The notes beneath the pieces were generated by a model that searched no databases, was not told the DNA's origin, and worked only from the letters and a program-made list of their open reading frames with translations. A stretch of 64,000 bases of DNA from Gloeobacter violaceus PCC 7421. Its GTDB lineage: Bacteria; Cyanobacteriota; Cyanobacteriia; Gloeobacterales; Gloeobacteraceae. The stretch spans positions 4,030,001-4,094,000 of the forward strand of contig NC_005125.1 in NCBI RefSeq assembly GCF_000011385.1. The letters run 5' to 3'. Below, piece by piece: positions 18,461 through 27,231 of the stretch. Made by a program: the position numbers and the translations under genes. The stretch's first letter is position 1. Each line of letters begins with the position of its first letter.

Positions 18461-20260
18461 ATGAAACGCAACTGGGTTGTACATGTGGGTTTGTGGCTGG
18501 GATTGAGCGGGGGCATCTCCCAGGTGCTTGCCCAGGAGCCCGCGGCACCCCCAACAACCGACGGCGCACCGCCGCCGGAGTTACCCTCCCTCGCCCCGGC
18601 CCCGTCGGCCCCCGCCAGCGACGAGCTGGACGTGCGCTGGACGAAGCCTTACGCCGAGGCGGTGCAGAGCAAAAGCGATCTCATCATCCTGGGGGAATCC
18701 CTCGATGCGACGATGAGCCGCATCGAGCTGGCCCGCTGGCTCACGAACGTCTTTGAAATCCGGCCCGTCGCCAAGAAGAAGGACACACCGATCAAGGACG
18801 TGCCCAAAAACAGCCCCGATTATCTCAACGTCCAGGCGCTATTGCAGGCCGGGGTGATGTCCACCTATCCGGGCAATCTATTTAAGCCCCAGGGCGATCT
18901 CACTCGCCTGGAGGCGCTCGCCATCTTCGGGCGCGCCCTCAAGCTGGCTGCACCTTCCAAACCGGCGGTCGAAAGCTGGCTGGGTCTGTACAGCGACACC
19001 GCTTCTGTACCGCAGGCGGGGCGCGAATTTATCGCCGCCGCCGCCCAGGCGGGATTGGTAGTTAACGTGCCCGACGCCAAAAAGCTCGGCCCCGACGATG
19101 TGCTCACCCGCGGCGAGGTGGCGGTGCTGATGCACCAGTCGCTTGTCTATCAGAAGAAGCTGGCGGCTGTGGAGGCCCCGGTCGCTCAGATCAAGATCGA
19201 GCGGCCGACGATCGCCTCGATTCAGGTGCAGCCGGACGCCAAAGTCCCCCCCGGCCAGGCGGTGACGGTGACGGCCAAGGGCACCCCCGGCGCCCAGGCC
19301 AAGTTCGATCTGGCGGATCTGGCGACCGACGTGGCGATGCAGGAGAGTAGTCCCGGCGAATACACCGGCACCTACAAAGTCACCGACAAAGACGCCATTA
19401 TCAACCCGACGGTGACGGTGCGCCTCGATCGGGGCGGCCTCACCACCCAGGCGCAGCGGATCGCCAAGCTGGAGGTGGGCAATGCCCGCACCGCCCAGGC
19501 TCCCCGGGACACCTACCCCGACGACGAGCTGCCTCCGATGCCCTCGCGCTCGGCGCGGCGCGCCGGCGGCTTCGACGACAGCTACGGCTCGCGTTCAGCC
19601 GCCGCCCCAAGCAGCAGCCCCCGCCCCGCCTACGACGACGACGGCTTCCCGCCCGCCCCGCCCCCGAACAACAATGCGGGTGTCTCGGGCAGTTTTGACA
19701 GCTACAGCACCCGCGGCGGCTACGGCAACCCGAACCCCTACGGCGCCGGCCCCGGCAGCGGCAGCTTCGGCACCAGTCCCTACGGCAACCGCTCCCCCGG
19801 CAGCCTCGGCGGCAGCTTCGGTACCAGCCCCTACTACGGCACCCGCCCTCCCGGTTCCAGTACCTTCGGCACCCCCGGCTACGGCAACCCGCCCATCATC
19901 ACCCGCCGCAGCAGCGGCGATTTGTTCAGCCCGCCTTCGCCCTTCGACCCGGTGCAGCGTCCCAATCGCCTGCGCATCCGCCAGGTGAGCGTCGATCCGG
20001 CCAACCGGGTGCTCCACAGCGGCGATGTGCTCACGGTCTCGCTTGAGGGGGACGGCGGCGGCAAGGCCACCTTCCGCATCCTGGGCTACACCGGCCCGAT
20101 CACCATGAAGGAAATCACCACCGGCTTCTACGAAGCGACCGTGCAAATCGGCAAAAACATCAACGTCCCGGGCGGCACGATCGAGGTGGCCCTCGAACGC
20201 GAAGGTCAGCGCACCACCCGCAACATCAACGAATCGATCAACATCTCCTCGAACCGCTAG
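18461..20260 (+). CDS. SLH-domain envelope protein with Gly/Tyr/Ser/Pro-rich tail
   Basis: 599 residues. A signal peptide (residues 1-24, ending VLAQ) is followed by a Pro/Ala-rich linker. S-layer-homology-like repeats occupy about residues 60-225: SRIELARWLTNVF, then LTRLEALAIFGRAL, then LTRGEVAVLMHQSL. A beta-sandwich region comes next (IASIQVQPDAKVPPGQAVTVTAKG, residues ~245-340), then ~150 residues of low-complexity Gly/Tyr/Ser/Pro sequence with repeated GSFGTSPYG units. A second beta-sandwich resembling the first closes the protein (IRQVSVDPANRVLHSGDVLTV). This suggests anchoring to the cell-wall layer with an extended flexible spacer. The exact role is unknown. Confidence 0.8.
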   Translation: MKRNWVVHVGLWLGLSGGISQVLAQEPAAPPTTDGAPPPELPSLAPAPSAPASDELDVRWTKPYAEAVQSKSDLIILGESLDATMSRIELARWLTNVFEIRPVAKKKDTPIKDVPKNSPDYLNVQALLQAGVMSTYPGNLFKPQGDLTRLEALAIFGRALKLAAPSKPAVESWLGLYSDTASVPQAGREFIAAAAQAGLVVNVPDAKKLGPDDVLTRGEVAVLMHQSLVYQKKLAAVEAPVAQIKIERPTIASIQVQPDAKVPPGQAVTVTAKGTPGAQAKFDLADLATDVAMQESSPGEYTGTYKVTDKDAIINPTVTVRLDRGGLTTQAQRIAKLEVGNARTAQAPRDTYPDDELPPMPSRSARRAGGFDDSYGSRSAAAPSSSPRPAYDDDGFPPAPPPNNNAGVSGSFDSYSTRGGYGNPNPYGAGPGSGSFGTSPYGNRSPGSLGGSFGTSPYYGTRPPGSSTFGTPGYGNPPIITRRSSGDLFSPPSPFDPVQRPNRLRIRQVSVDPANRVLHSGDVLTVSLEGDGGGKATFRILGYTGPITMKEITTGFYEATVQIGKNINVPGGTIEVALEREGQRTTRNINESINISSNR

Positions 20261-20357
20261 TCAGCGGCACAGCCGTACATCCACACCAATATCCAAGCCC
20301 TCCAGCCGTGATCAGCTGTAAGCACCGGCAGAGCAGATTTCATGGCGAGAGCCGGAC

Positions 20358-20391
20358 AAGCCCGGTTCCCCAGCGAAAGACCCGGGCTTTT
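20358..20391 (+). terminator. Rho-independent terminator after the SLH gene
   Basis: AAGCCCGG (20358-20365) pairs with CCGGGCTT (20382-20389), followed by TT. It lies about 100 bp downstream of the SLH-protein stop. Confidence 0.6.
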
Positions 20392-20462
20392 GTGATCGGG
20401 CGCAATCGGGCCACAAGCAGTGCGTCTTCGAAGCGTTCTCACGGCTGCATAAATTTTCTCAG

Positions 20463-20720
20463 TTGCCTCTAGTGGTTTTCTGCGGTTGGCAGGAGGCTGT
20501 TCAGCAGAGCAAATTTCAATTGCTGCTGCGCCTACTGGAGCGCAAGTTTGGGCCGCTGCCGCAAGACCTGCGCACAAGCTTACAGACGATTACCGACGGA
20601 GACGCATTGGATCGTCTGGGCCTAGCCTTGATCGATGCCCCGGATCTAGAGACTTTCCAGATGCTTTCAGGTGAGAATCCAAACGAGCGCCAACCCCAGG
20701 CGCTCCCGCAGGATCCTTAA
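20463..20720 (+). pseudogene. DUF4351 C-terminal fragment (Rpn/PD-(D/E)XK nuclease family remnant)
   Basis: 85 codons from a TTG. The segment FQLLLRLLERKFGPLPQDLRTSLQTI and the following leucine pattern match the DUF4351 domain that normally ends ~250-300-residue Rpn-type putative nucleases. The N-terminal nuclease domain is absent and the first ~15 residues look random, so this is probably a decayed remnant. The gap upstream (20261-20462) holds only the terminator. Confidence 0.5.
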
Positions 20721-20795
20721 GAAATACTACTCCACGCTATGCCTGGCGTGGGCGGCGGGGCGAGGATAGAGAAGAATGACTATCCTGGTGCCGCG

Positions 20796-21380
20796 ATGCT
20801 CGATGCGAAGGACTGGCTCAAGATCGGTGCGGCCAAGTTCAAAAGCGCCGACTACGAGGGGGCAATCAAAGATTACAATCAGGCGCTCCTGTTGGATCCG
20901 CAATCGGCATCGGCCCACTGCCAGCGCGGCAACGCCTTTGCCCGTCTGCGCGTCGCGCAGCGGGCGCTCGAAGACTACAACCACGCCATTCGGCTCGACG
21001 CCGATTCCGCGGAGGCCCACTTCAACCGCGCCGACATGCGCAGCCGGATGGGCAGCACCAGCGGGGCGCTCGAAGACTACGCCTGGGTGGTACGCCTGCG
21101 TCCCTCCGATGCCTGCGCCAGGGGCAAACTTGGCAATGCCTTCTACCGCCTCGGGCAGCACCAGGAGGCCCTGGAGAGCTACGACGAGGCGTTGCGCCTC
21201 GACCCGGCTTACGCGGAGGTGTATTCCAACCGCGGCCTCGCCCGCCACAAACTCGGGGATCAGGTGGGAGCGGCGGCGGACTTCGCCGCCGCCGCCCGGT
21301 GGTTTGCCGAGAAGGGCGATTTCGCCCTGCACAAACAGGCGCAGGGCAACCTCGACAAAGTCCTGCGGCTGGTCGGCTGA
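20796..21380 (+). CDS. Tetratricopeptide-repeat protein
   Basis: 194 residues made almost wholly of about five TPRs, each ending in the usual Asp/Pro turn (ALLLDPQSASAHCQRG, AIRLDADSAEAHFNRA, VVRLRPSDACARGKLG, ALRLDPAYAEVYSNRG). There is no signal peptide or membrane helix, so it is a cytoplasmic protein-protein adaptor. I use the ATG at 20796, where TPR-like sequence begins; an upstream start at 20739 adds 19 unrelated residues. The partner is unknown. Confidence 0.85.
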   Translation: MLDAKDWLKIGAAKFKSADYEGAIKDYNQALLLDPQSASAHCQRGNAFARLRVAQRALEDYNHAIRLDADSAEAHFNRADMRSRMGSTSGALEDYAWVVRLRPSDACARGKLGNAFYRLGQHQEALESYDEALRLDPAYAEVYSNRGLARHKLGDQVGAAADFAAAARWFAEKGDFALHKQAQGNLDKVLRLVG

Positions 21381-21610
21381 GGTAAGCTGGCTGTAGCTCA
21401 TAGGGGTTCCTTTCAGTCTGGTAAACGTCAGGATACCTCTATGGGTCTCTCCAGGGAACCCTTTCAATCTGTGCACTTCATTTTTGAAGTGGCGTCTCAA
21501 AATAAATAGATGCTGGGCCGCTTTTGAGACCGTTGGCCAAACATTGCAACCGGCAAGTTCCCTAAACGCCCATTTTGCATCTGCAGATCTCTAAGCTTTC
21601 ATTCCTTAAA

Positions 21611-21844
21611 ATGGCGACACAGGAACCCCGCCCAGTGTTGGAAATGCCGCAGCTTTATCACGGCATACGGGTTCTCACCTCTCCCAAGGCTCTGATTGTT
21701 CAGGACAACAAGCCTGTCGCCACAGACGATCACGGCGAGCCTGTGCCGGATGTAACTATCGTGGTGCCGGATCCTGGACGCGGCTCGAAATCGCCCGATT
21801 TTTTCTGCCGGCCTGAGGCCACTGCGTCGGGATTGCACGCTTGA
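21611..21844 (+). CDS. Hypothetical small protein
   Basis: 77 codons from the ATG at 21611 (a TTG at 21575 would add 12). It begins MATQEPRPVLEMPQLYHG. I recognise no domain, signal or membrane segment. It ends 50 bp before the Uma2 gene and lacks a clear ribosome-binding site, so it may be a remnant or not a gene. The gap 21381-21610 contains an imperfect direct repeat sharing CCTTTCARTCTG (about 21407 and 21460). Confidence 0.35.
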   Translation: MATQEPRPVLEMPQLYHGIRVLTSPKALIVQDNKPVATDDHGEPVPDVTIVVPDPGRGSKSPDFFCRPEATASGLHA

Positions 21845-21894
21845 GAACGGGGCTTTGGCTAAGATGCTCTCAAAGCGCGACCGAGTGAGTTGCC

Positions 21895-22626
21895 GTGGTC
21901 CAGTACAATCCGCTCCAGCCCCTGCCCACCGATGAGGAACTGCCGGATTCCGACGGCAAGCCTGTGGACAACGAACTGCATGTCCTCATTCCCGCCCTGC
22001 TGCGCTCCATTCTGGCGCTGCTGTGGGTGGAGCGGACCGACTGGTTTTTTGGCGCCAATATGGGCGTCTACTATGACCCCAAGCAGCCGCCGCTGGTCCC
22101 GGACGCCTTTTTGAGCCTGGGGGTGGACCGCAACCGGCGCGCTCCGCAGCTGCGGCTCAGTTACGTGCTGTGGCAGGAGAACAATATCGTTCCACAATGG
22201 GTGCTTGAGATTGTCTCTCAAACCCCCGGCGGCGAGTACGACGCCAAGATGGCCAAGTACGCTGAACTTGGCGTGCTTTACCACCTCGTCTACAACCCCA
22301 ATTACACCAGGCGCGACCGGCACGAGCGCTTCGAGCTGTATCGGCTCACCGATGGGGCCTACGAACGTTTGCCGGGCTGCCCCGTGTGGATACCCGAACT
22401 TGAGCTGGGGATCGGCTACGAGTTGGGTCGCTTTGAAGGCCGCACCCAGGAGTGGCTGTACTGGTACGACCGAGAGGGTCACCGATTGGCCACGCCCGAG
22501 GAAGCAGCCGAATCTCAGAAGCGACTCACAGAACAGCAACAGCAACGCGCCGAGCAAGAGCGACAGCGTGCCGAGCGCCTGGCCGCCCGGCTGCGGGCGA
22601 TGGGTATCGAGCCCGACGAAAACTGA
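21895..22626 (+). CDS. Uma2-family (DUF820) putative restriction endonuclease
   Basis: 243 residues from a GTG. The PD-(D/E)XK core is visible: VPDAFLSLGVDR (Asp), then WVLEIVSQTPGGEYDAKMAKYAELGV, with the Glu of the E-x-V/K element and the lysine helix. The C-terminal 60 residues are a Gln/Arg/Glu-rich coiled coil (EQQQQRAEQERQRAERLAARLRAMG). Such genes are abundant in cyanobacteria, often as scattered paralogues; proposed roles are defence or transposon-related. Activity is unproven. Confidence 0.85.
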   Translation: MVQYNPLQPLPTDEELPDSDGKPVDNELHVLIPALLRSILALLWVERTDWFFGANMGVYYDPKQPPLVPDAFLSLGVDRNRRAPQLRLSYVLWQENNIVPQWVLEIVSQTPGGEYDAKMAKYAELGVLYHLVYNPNYTRRDRHERFELYRLTDGAYERLPGCPVWIPELELGIGYELGRFEGRTQEWLYWYDREGHRLATPEEAAESQKRLTEQQQQRAEQERQRAERLAARLRAMGIEPDEN

Positions 22627-22656
22627 AGCCGCAAGGAACCTGACGCAGTGCGGATT

Positions 22657-23339
22657 TTATTTTGCATCCCCCATGCCCCGGGCGACGTAGGTGACCAACT
22701 CCTCCACCTCCGAAAGATCCAGGCCCAGCCGGGGCAGCGCCAGACGACTCCGCCGGGGGCGGAAGTAATCCGTATCCACCCCATCGTGCAAAACCGCGAT
22801 CTTCGATCGCAAAGGGGCCGGAAACTGCGAGTGCTGCCAGACGGTGGGCGAGATGCCCAGATCGCAGGCGGCAAGGGGTCCATCAAGATGGGCGCGTTCT
22901 TGATGCGCAACTGCGCCAGGGTGTCGGGGCTCGCCGGGTCGGACAGGTCAAAATCGACGTCCGACCCGTGGGCGCGGTAAAACCATTCGAAGTAGCAGAC
23001 CAGCCGCGCGTCGGGCAGGGCGTCTTTGATGTAAAGGGTCGGCCCCCAGCCCGAGTGGCCGTAAACGAGGTCAGGGACAAATCCAAATTCTTTAAGACGG
23101 TTCACCAACCGGTAGACCGCCTGCCCCTGCAGCACGGCGTTCTCAAAGCCGCCCAGGTAGGGATGCACCTCGGCATGGGCCTGGCGCGACGGACCGTAGA
23201 GCACTTTGTGGACGCCGGGAAGCTCGCCTTCTTCCCGGTTGGTGCCAAAGACGACCTGGTTGCGGGGATCGGCCGCGAGGGCGGTTGCCAGGCGGCGAAA
23301 CTGGGCCGGGAAATTGGGGTGCAAAAAAAGAATGCGCAT
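22657..23339 (-). pseudogene. Glycosyltransferase (GT4-type) pseudogene, frameshifted and truncated
   Basis: The frame opens MRILFLHPNFPAQFRRLATA, typical of a cyanobacterial GT4 group of ~400 residues, and runs intact for ~150 codons to about 22884. The family sequence then continues in another frame (CDLGISPTVWQHSQFPAPLR, then IAVLHDGVDTDYFRP), implying a 1-base indel around 22878-22884. It breaks off after VTYVARGMGDAK with a stop at 22657. The donor-binding half is gone, so the gene is dead. Confidence 0.75.
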
Positions 23340-23443
23340 CGATCAAGATAGAGATTCCCCATGCCTAACATTCTCGGTGAGGGACAAACCATGGCCAAAC
23401 GGGCTGCCCCACTTCCTAAAGATAGGCGCCGAGACTGATCGCC

Positions 23444-24286
23444 CTATCCGGCTTTTTTGACCGCTACGGTGCGGTGCACGGCGGTCCAGTCGTCCTTGGG
23501 GTCGAGGGCGGTGGCGGCGTCGGGAACCTGGCCGGTCAGCGCGGTGCGAAAGTCCCGGTCGAAGCGCGAGCCGGTGCCGAACAGGTCGTCGACAGCAGTC
23601 GGTTTTTCGCCCAAAGCCGGCAGCGAAATGTTGCTCAGATCCGCCGCTCCCACCGAACCCACGATCACCAGATGGTCGTACCCTTCGGGCTGGTTTTTGG
23701 GCGCGCTCAGCGTAATAATCACCTCGGGACCGTAACCGATTTTGAGGGTCTCGCCGAGTTTGGTCGGTTTGCCGTAGCCGGAAAGCGGGTGCAAAGGCGC
23801 CAAACGCAGATCCTGATCGAGATCGACGATGTAGATATAAAGCGGCACTGGGGATTGGTTGGTGACTTCAATCACCAGCGAACGGCCGCTGGCGATTACG
23901 GTCGAATCGCCGTTCATCGGCAGCGGCTCGGCTTCGCCGGGCTTGTCTTTGCCGGCTTCACGGGTCAGACGCTTCAATTGGACGGCGAGGGCGTCCTTCA
24001 GTTTGGTGTAGCGGTTGGTGAGGTTGCGGATGTTGAGGTAGCCCGCCAGGTGTTCGAGGGTGACGAGCGCCCCCCGCTCCGGGCGCATCCCGGCGAAGCG
24101 CGCCGCGCCCAGAGGTCGCCCGTCCAGCACATAGACAAAGCGACCGTCCTGCACCTCGACCATGGCGGAAGCAGCCTCGTCCTCCGAAGCGATCAGTAGT
24201 GGCGAACTTTCGAGGCTCTGGCGCAACGCCTCGGCGACGCGGTTTTTGCCGTTGATGCGGATGGGCTGGGGACGGGGCGCGGGCAT
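23444..24286 (-). CDS. Orphan protein resembling the C-terminal region of caspase-like proteases (DUF4384-like)
   Basis: 280 residues, no signal peptide. The N-terminal part (AEALRQSLESSPLLIASEDEAASAMVEVQDGRFVYVLDG) and the later SLVIEVTNQSPVPLYIYIVDLDQDLRLAPLHP strand set resemble the beta-sandwich segments that follow the peptidase C14 (caspase) domain in cyanobacterial orthocaspases. The His-Cys protease domain itself is absent and no caspase gene is adjacent. It may be a stand-alone module or a relic. Divergent from the ALDH operon with ~106 bp between. The family assignment is tentative. Confidence 0.5.
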   Translation of the reverse strand: MPAPRPQPIRINGKNRVAEALRQSLESSPLLIASEDEAASAMVEVQDGRFVYVLDGRPLGAARFAGMRPERGALVTLEHLAGYLNIRNLTNRYTKLKDALAVQLKRLTREAGKDKPGEAEPLPMNGDSTVIASGRSLVIEVTNQSPVPLYIYIVDLDQDLRLAPLHPLSGYGKPTKLGETLKIGYGPEVIITLSAPKNQPEGYDHLVIVGSVGAADLSNISLPALGEKPTAVDDLFGTGSRFDRDFRTALTGQVPDAATALDPKDDWTAVHRTVAVKKAG

Positions 24287-24392
24287 GGGCTTGTCGGGGC
24301 AACTCCGTGCCTACATTAACGTGTTTTTCGCAAGCTTCGGGTTTGGCGGGTCCGGTCGCTACTATAGAAAAGTTTTGGCCCGGTGCATAAAA

Positions 24393-25892
24393 ATGATGTC
24401 CACACCCATCCACTGCCTCAACTACATCGACGGCCAGTGGCAACCCGCCCAATCGGGCGAGACGCTCGAAGACCTGAACCCTGCCGATCGCCGCGAAGTG
24501 GTGGCGACTTTTCCGCGCTCGGGCGCGGCCGACGTCGAGGCCGCCGTCACTGCCGCCCGCAAAGCCTACAGAGGCTGGCGGCTGGTGAGCGCCCCGGCTA
24601 GGGCCGAGATTGTCTTTCGCATCGGCGAGATTCTGCGCGGGCGCAAAGAAGCGCTGGCCCAACTGATGAGCCGCGAGATGGGCAAGACCATCGTCGAAGC
24701 GCGCGGCGATGTGCAGGAGGCGATCGACTGCGCCTTCTACTACGCTGGGGAGGGGCGACGGCTGTTTGGCCAGACCACCCCCTCCGAAATGGACAACAAG
24801 TTCGCGATGTCGGTGCGCTCACCGGTGGGGGTGTGCTCCCTAATTACTCCCTGGAACTTTCCTGTCGCTATTCCCTGCTGGAAGGCCCTTCCGGCCCTGG
24901 TCTGCGGCAACACGGTGATCCTCAAGCCCGCCGAGGACACCCCCGCCTGTGCCACAGCCCTCATCGACGTCTTTCGGGAGGCGGGCTTGCCCGCCGGGGT
25001 GGCCAATCTCGTGCACGGCACCGGCGAGGAAACGGGTCGGGCGCTGGTCGCCCACCCGGGGGTGGATCTGGTGTCTTTTACCGGTTCTTCGGTGGTGGGA
25101 GCGGAGGTGGCCTCGGTGTGCGGCCGCACCCACAAGCGCGTCTGCCTGGAGATGGGGGGCAAGAACGCCCAGATCGTCATGGAGGACGCCGATCTTGAAC
25201 TGGCCCTCAAAGGAGCGCTCTGGGGCGCCTTCGGCACCACCGGCCAGCGCTGCACCGCCACCAGCCGCCTGATCTTGCACCGCGACATCAAGCAGGTTTT
25301 TACCGAAAAGCTCATCGAGCAGGCCCGCCAACTGCGCCTCGGTCCCGGCATCGACCCAAATACCGAAGTCGGCCCGCTCATCAACGAAAGCCAACTGAGC
25401 CGCGTGCACGAGTACATCGAGATTGCCCGCCAGGAAGGGCTTAAGATCTTGCTTGGCGGCGAACCGGTCCGCTCCGAGGAACTAGTCCACGGCCACTTCT
25501 TTGAGCCCACGATTCTCGATGAAGTGCCCCCCGCCAGCCGTCTGGCCCGCGAGGAAGTGTTCGGGCCGGTGGTGGTGCTGATGACCGTAGATTCCTTCGA
25601 GCAAGCGGTGGAATTGCTCAACGACACGCCCTACGGGCTTTCTTCCTCGGTCTACACCCGCGATGTCAACCGGGCCTTCCGGGCCATCCGCGACATCGAG
25701 GCGGGGATCACCTACATCAATGGACCGACCACGGGGGCGGAGGTGCACCTGCCCTTCGGCGGCGTCAAGCAAACCGGCAACGGCCACCGCGAAGCCGGGG
25801 CCGCCGTGCTGGATGTGTTTTCTGAATGGAAGACCGTCTACGTCGATTTTTCCGGTCAACTACAGCGCGCCCAGATCGACAACCGTTCGTGA
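24393..25892 (+). CDS. NAD(P)-dependent aldehyde dehydrogenase, probably aminoadipate-semialdehyde type
   Basis: 499 residues from the ATG at 24393; a second ATG follows directly. It has all ALDH landmarks: SLITPWNFP, the FTGSSVVG nucleotide loop, CLEMGGKNAQ (catalytic Glu ~253), TTGQRCTAT (nucleophile Cys ~287), EEVFGPVV. The frame is open far upstream but that part overlaps the divergent gene. It is first in a three-gene operon with a class III aminotransferase and a DUF1338 protein. In that setting a role oxidising 2-aminoadipate 6-semialdehyde (AmaB-like) is the best guess. An alpha-ketoglutarate or succinate semialdehyde role is also possible. Confidence 0.88.
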   Translation: MMSTPIHCLNYIDGQWQPAQSGETLEDLNPADRREVVATFPRSGAADVEAAVTAARKAYRGWRLVSAPARAEIVFRIGEILRGRKEALAQLMSREMGKTIVEARGDVQEAIDCAFYYAGEGRRLFGQTTPSEMDNKFAMSVRSPVGVCSLITPWNFPVAIPCWKALPALVCGNTVILKPAEDTPACATALIDVFREAGLPAGVANLVHGTGEETGRALVAHPGVDLVSFTGSSVVGAEVASVCGRTHKRVCLEMGGKNAQIVMEDADLELALKGALWGAFGTTGQRCTATSRLILHRDIKQVFTEKLIEQARQLRLGPGIDPNTEVGPLINESQLSRVHEYIEIARQEGLKILLGGEPVRSEELVHGHFFEPTILDEVPPASRLAREEVFGPVVVLMTVDSFEQAVELLNDTPYGLSSSVYTRDVNRAFRAIRDIEAGITYINGPTTGAEVHLPFGGVKQTGNGHREAGAAVLDVFSEWKTVYVDFSGQLQRAQIDNRS

Positions 25893-25903
25893 GGACTACC
25901 CCG

Positions 25904-27223
25904 ATGCTCAGTCTGCCCACCAAAGAGGCTTCTTTGCCCCGCGTCCCGCGCCTGGTGGGACCTCTACCCGGCCCCCGCGCCCAGGCCCTTATTGCCCGCG
26001 ACGAAGCGGTCACCTCGCCTTCCTACACCCGCGGTTACCCACTGGTGGCCGCCCGCGGCGAAGGCTGCATGCTCGAAGACGTAGACGGCAACGTCTTTTT
26101 GGATCTGACCGCCGGGATCGCCGTCACCGCCACCGGCCACGCCCATCCGGTGGTCGTGCGCGCCATCCAGGAGCAGGCCGCCAATCTGCTGCACATGTCG
26201 GGCACCGACTTTTATTACGAACCGATGGCTGAACTGGCTGAGGCCCTGTGCGAGCGCGCTCCCTTCCCGACGGCGGCAGGCCGCCCCCGCGCCCGGGTGT
26301 TCTTCAGCAATTCCGGCGCCGAATCGAACGAAGGGGCGCTGAAGCTGGCGCGCTACTACACCGGCCGCCAGCAGGTAGTAGCCTTTTTGGGAGCCTTCCA
26401 CGGCCGCACCTACGGAGCGATGTCGCTCACCGGCTCCAGGGCCGTGCAGCGCCAGGGTTTCGGCCCGCTGGTACCCGGGATCAGCCACATTCCCTACGGC
26501 ACCCACGCGAGCCTCGACTACCTCGAAGACAAACTGTTCCCGGCGGTGTTGCCTCCTGAAGAGATAGCGGCCATCGTCGTCGAATCGATCCAGGGCGAAG
26601 GCGGCTATATCGTGCCGGAGGACGGCTTTCATGAGCGCATCCGCCAGATTTGCACCCGCCACGGCATCTTGATGGTGGTGGACGAGGTGCAGGCGGGCAT
26701 GGGCCGCACCGGCAAGCTCTTTGCCATCGAGCACTGGGGGGTCCAGCCCGATATCGTCACCCTCGCCAAGGGCATCGCGAGCGGCCTGCCCCTGGGGGCC
26801 ATCCTATCGCGGCCCGAGATCATGACCTGGCCCGCCGGGTCACACGCGACGACGTTTGGGGGCAACCCGGTCGCCTGTGCCGCCGCCAACGCCACGCTCA
26901 AGCTTTTGGAAGCGGGGCTCATCGAGAACGCCGAGCGCATGGGACGTGTCCTCCAGGCGGGGCTGGGCCAATTGGCCGATCGCTTCTCCTTTGTCTCGGC
27001 TTCTCGGGGCAAGGGCCTGATGGTGGCCGTCGATCTATTCGACGCGGCGGGCAACCTCGATCGCGAGCGGCGCGACCAGATCGTCGATCTGGCCTTTTAC
27101 AGGGGGCTGTTGCTGCTGGGTTGCGGCAAGGCGGCCATCCGCTTCTGCCCGCCGCTGGTGATCGACGCCGACCAGGTCCGGGTCGCCCTCGACATACTCC
27201 GTCAAATCTTCGAGGAGCAATAG
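25904..27223 (+). CDS. Class III PLP-dependent aminotransferase
   Basis: 439 residues. Class III features: GTDFYYEPMAELAEAL, the SNSGAESNEGALKLAR phosphate loop, FHGRTYGAMSLTGS, VVDEVQAGMGRTG with the pyridine-N Asp (~260), and LAKGIASGLPLGAI with the PLP-binding lysine (~289). It resembles 4-aminobutyrate, acetylornithine and lysine-6-aminotransferases. It lies 11 bp after the ALDH gene and 8 bp before the 2-oxoadipate dioxygenase-like gene. In this setting it would act on lysine's epsilon-amino group or on 2-aminoadipate. Which of these cannot be decided from sequence. Confidence 0.88.
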   Translation: MLSLPTKEASLPRVPRLVGPLPGPRAQALIARDEAVTSPSYTRGYPLVAARGEGCMLEDVDGNVFLDLTAGIAVTATGHAHPVVVRAIQEQAANLLHMSGTDFYYEPMAELAEALCERAPFPTAAGRPRARVFFSNSGAESNEGALKLARYYTGRQQVVAFLGAFHGRTYGAMSLTGSRAVQRQGFGPLVPGISHIPYGTHASLDYLEDKLFPAVLPPEEIAAIVVESIQGEGGYIVPEDGFHERIRQICTRHGILMVVDEVQAGMGRTGKLFAIEHWGVQPDIVTLAKGIASGLPLGAILSRPEIMTWPAGSHATTFGGNPVACAAANATLKLLEAGLIENAERMGRVLQAGLGQLADRFSFVSASRGKGLMVAVDLFDAAGNLDRERRDQIVDLAFYRGLLLLGCGKAAIRFCPPLVIDADQVRVALDILRQIFEEQ

Positions 27224-27231
27224 ACAGATAA

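Noticed and set aside
21400-21475. Possible CRISPR-like repeat pair sharing CCTTTCARTCTG
   Set aside because: Only two imperfect copies ~52 bp apart, with no third unit and no cas genes nearby.
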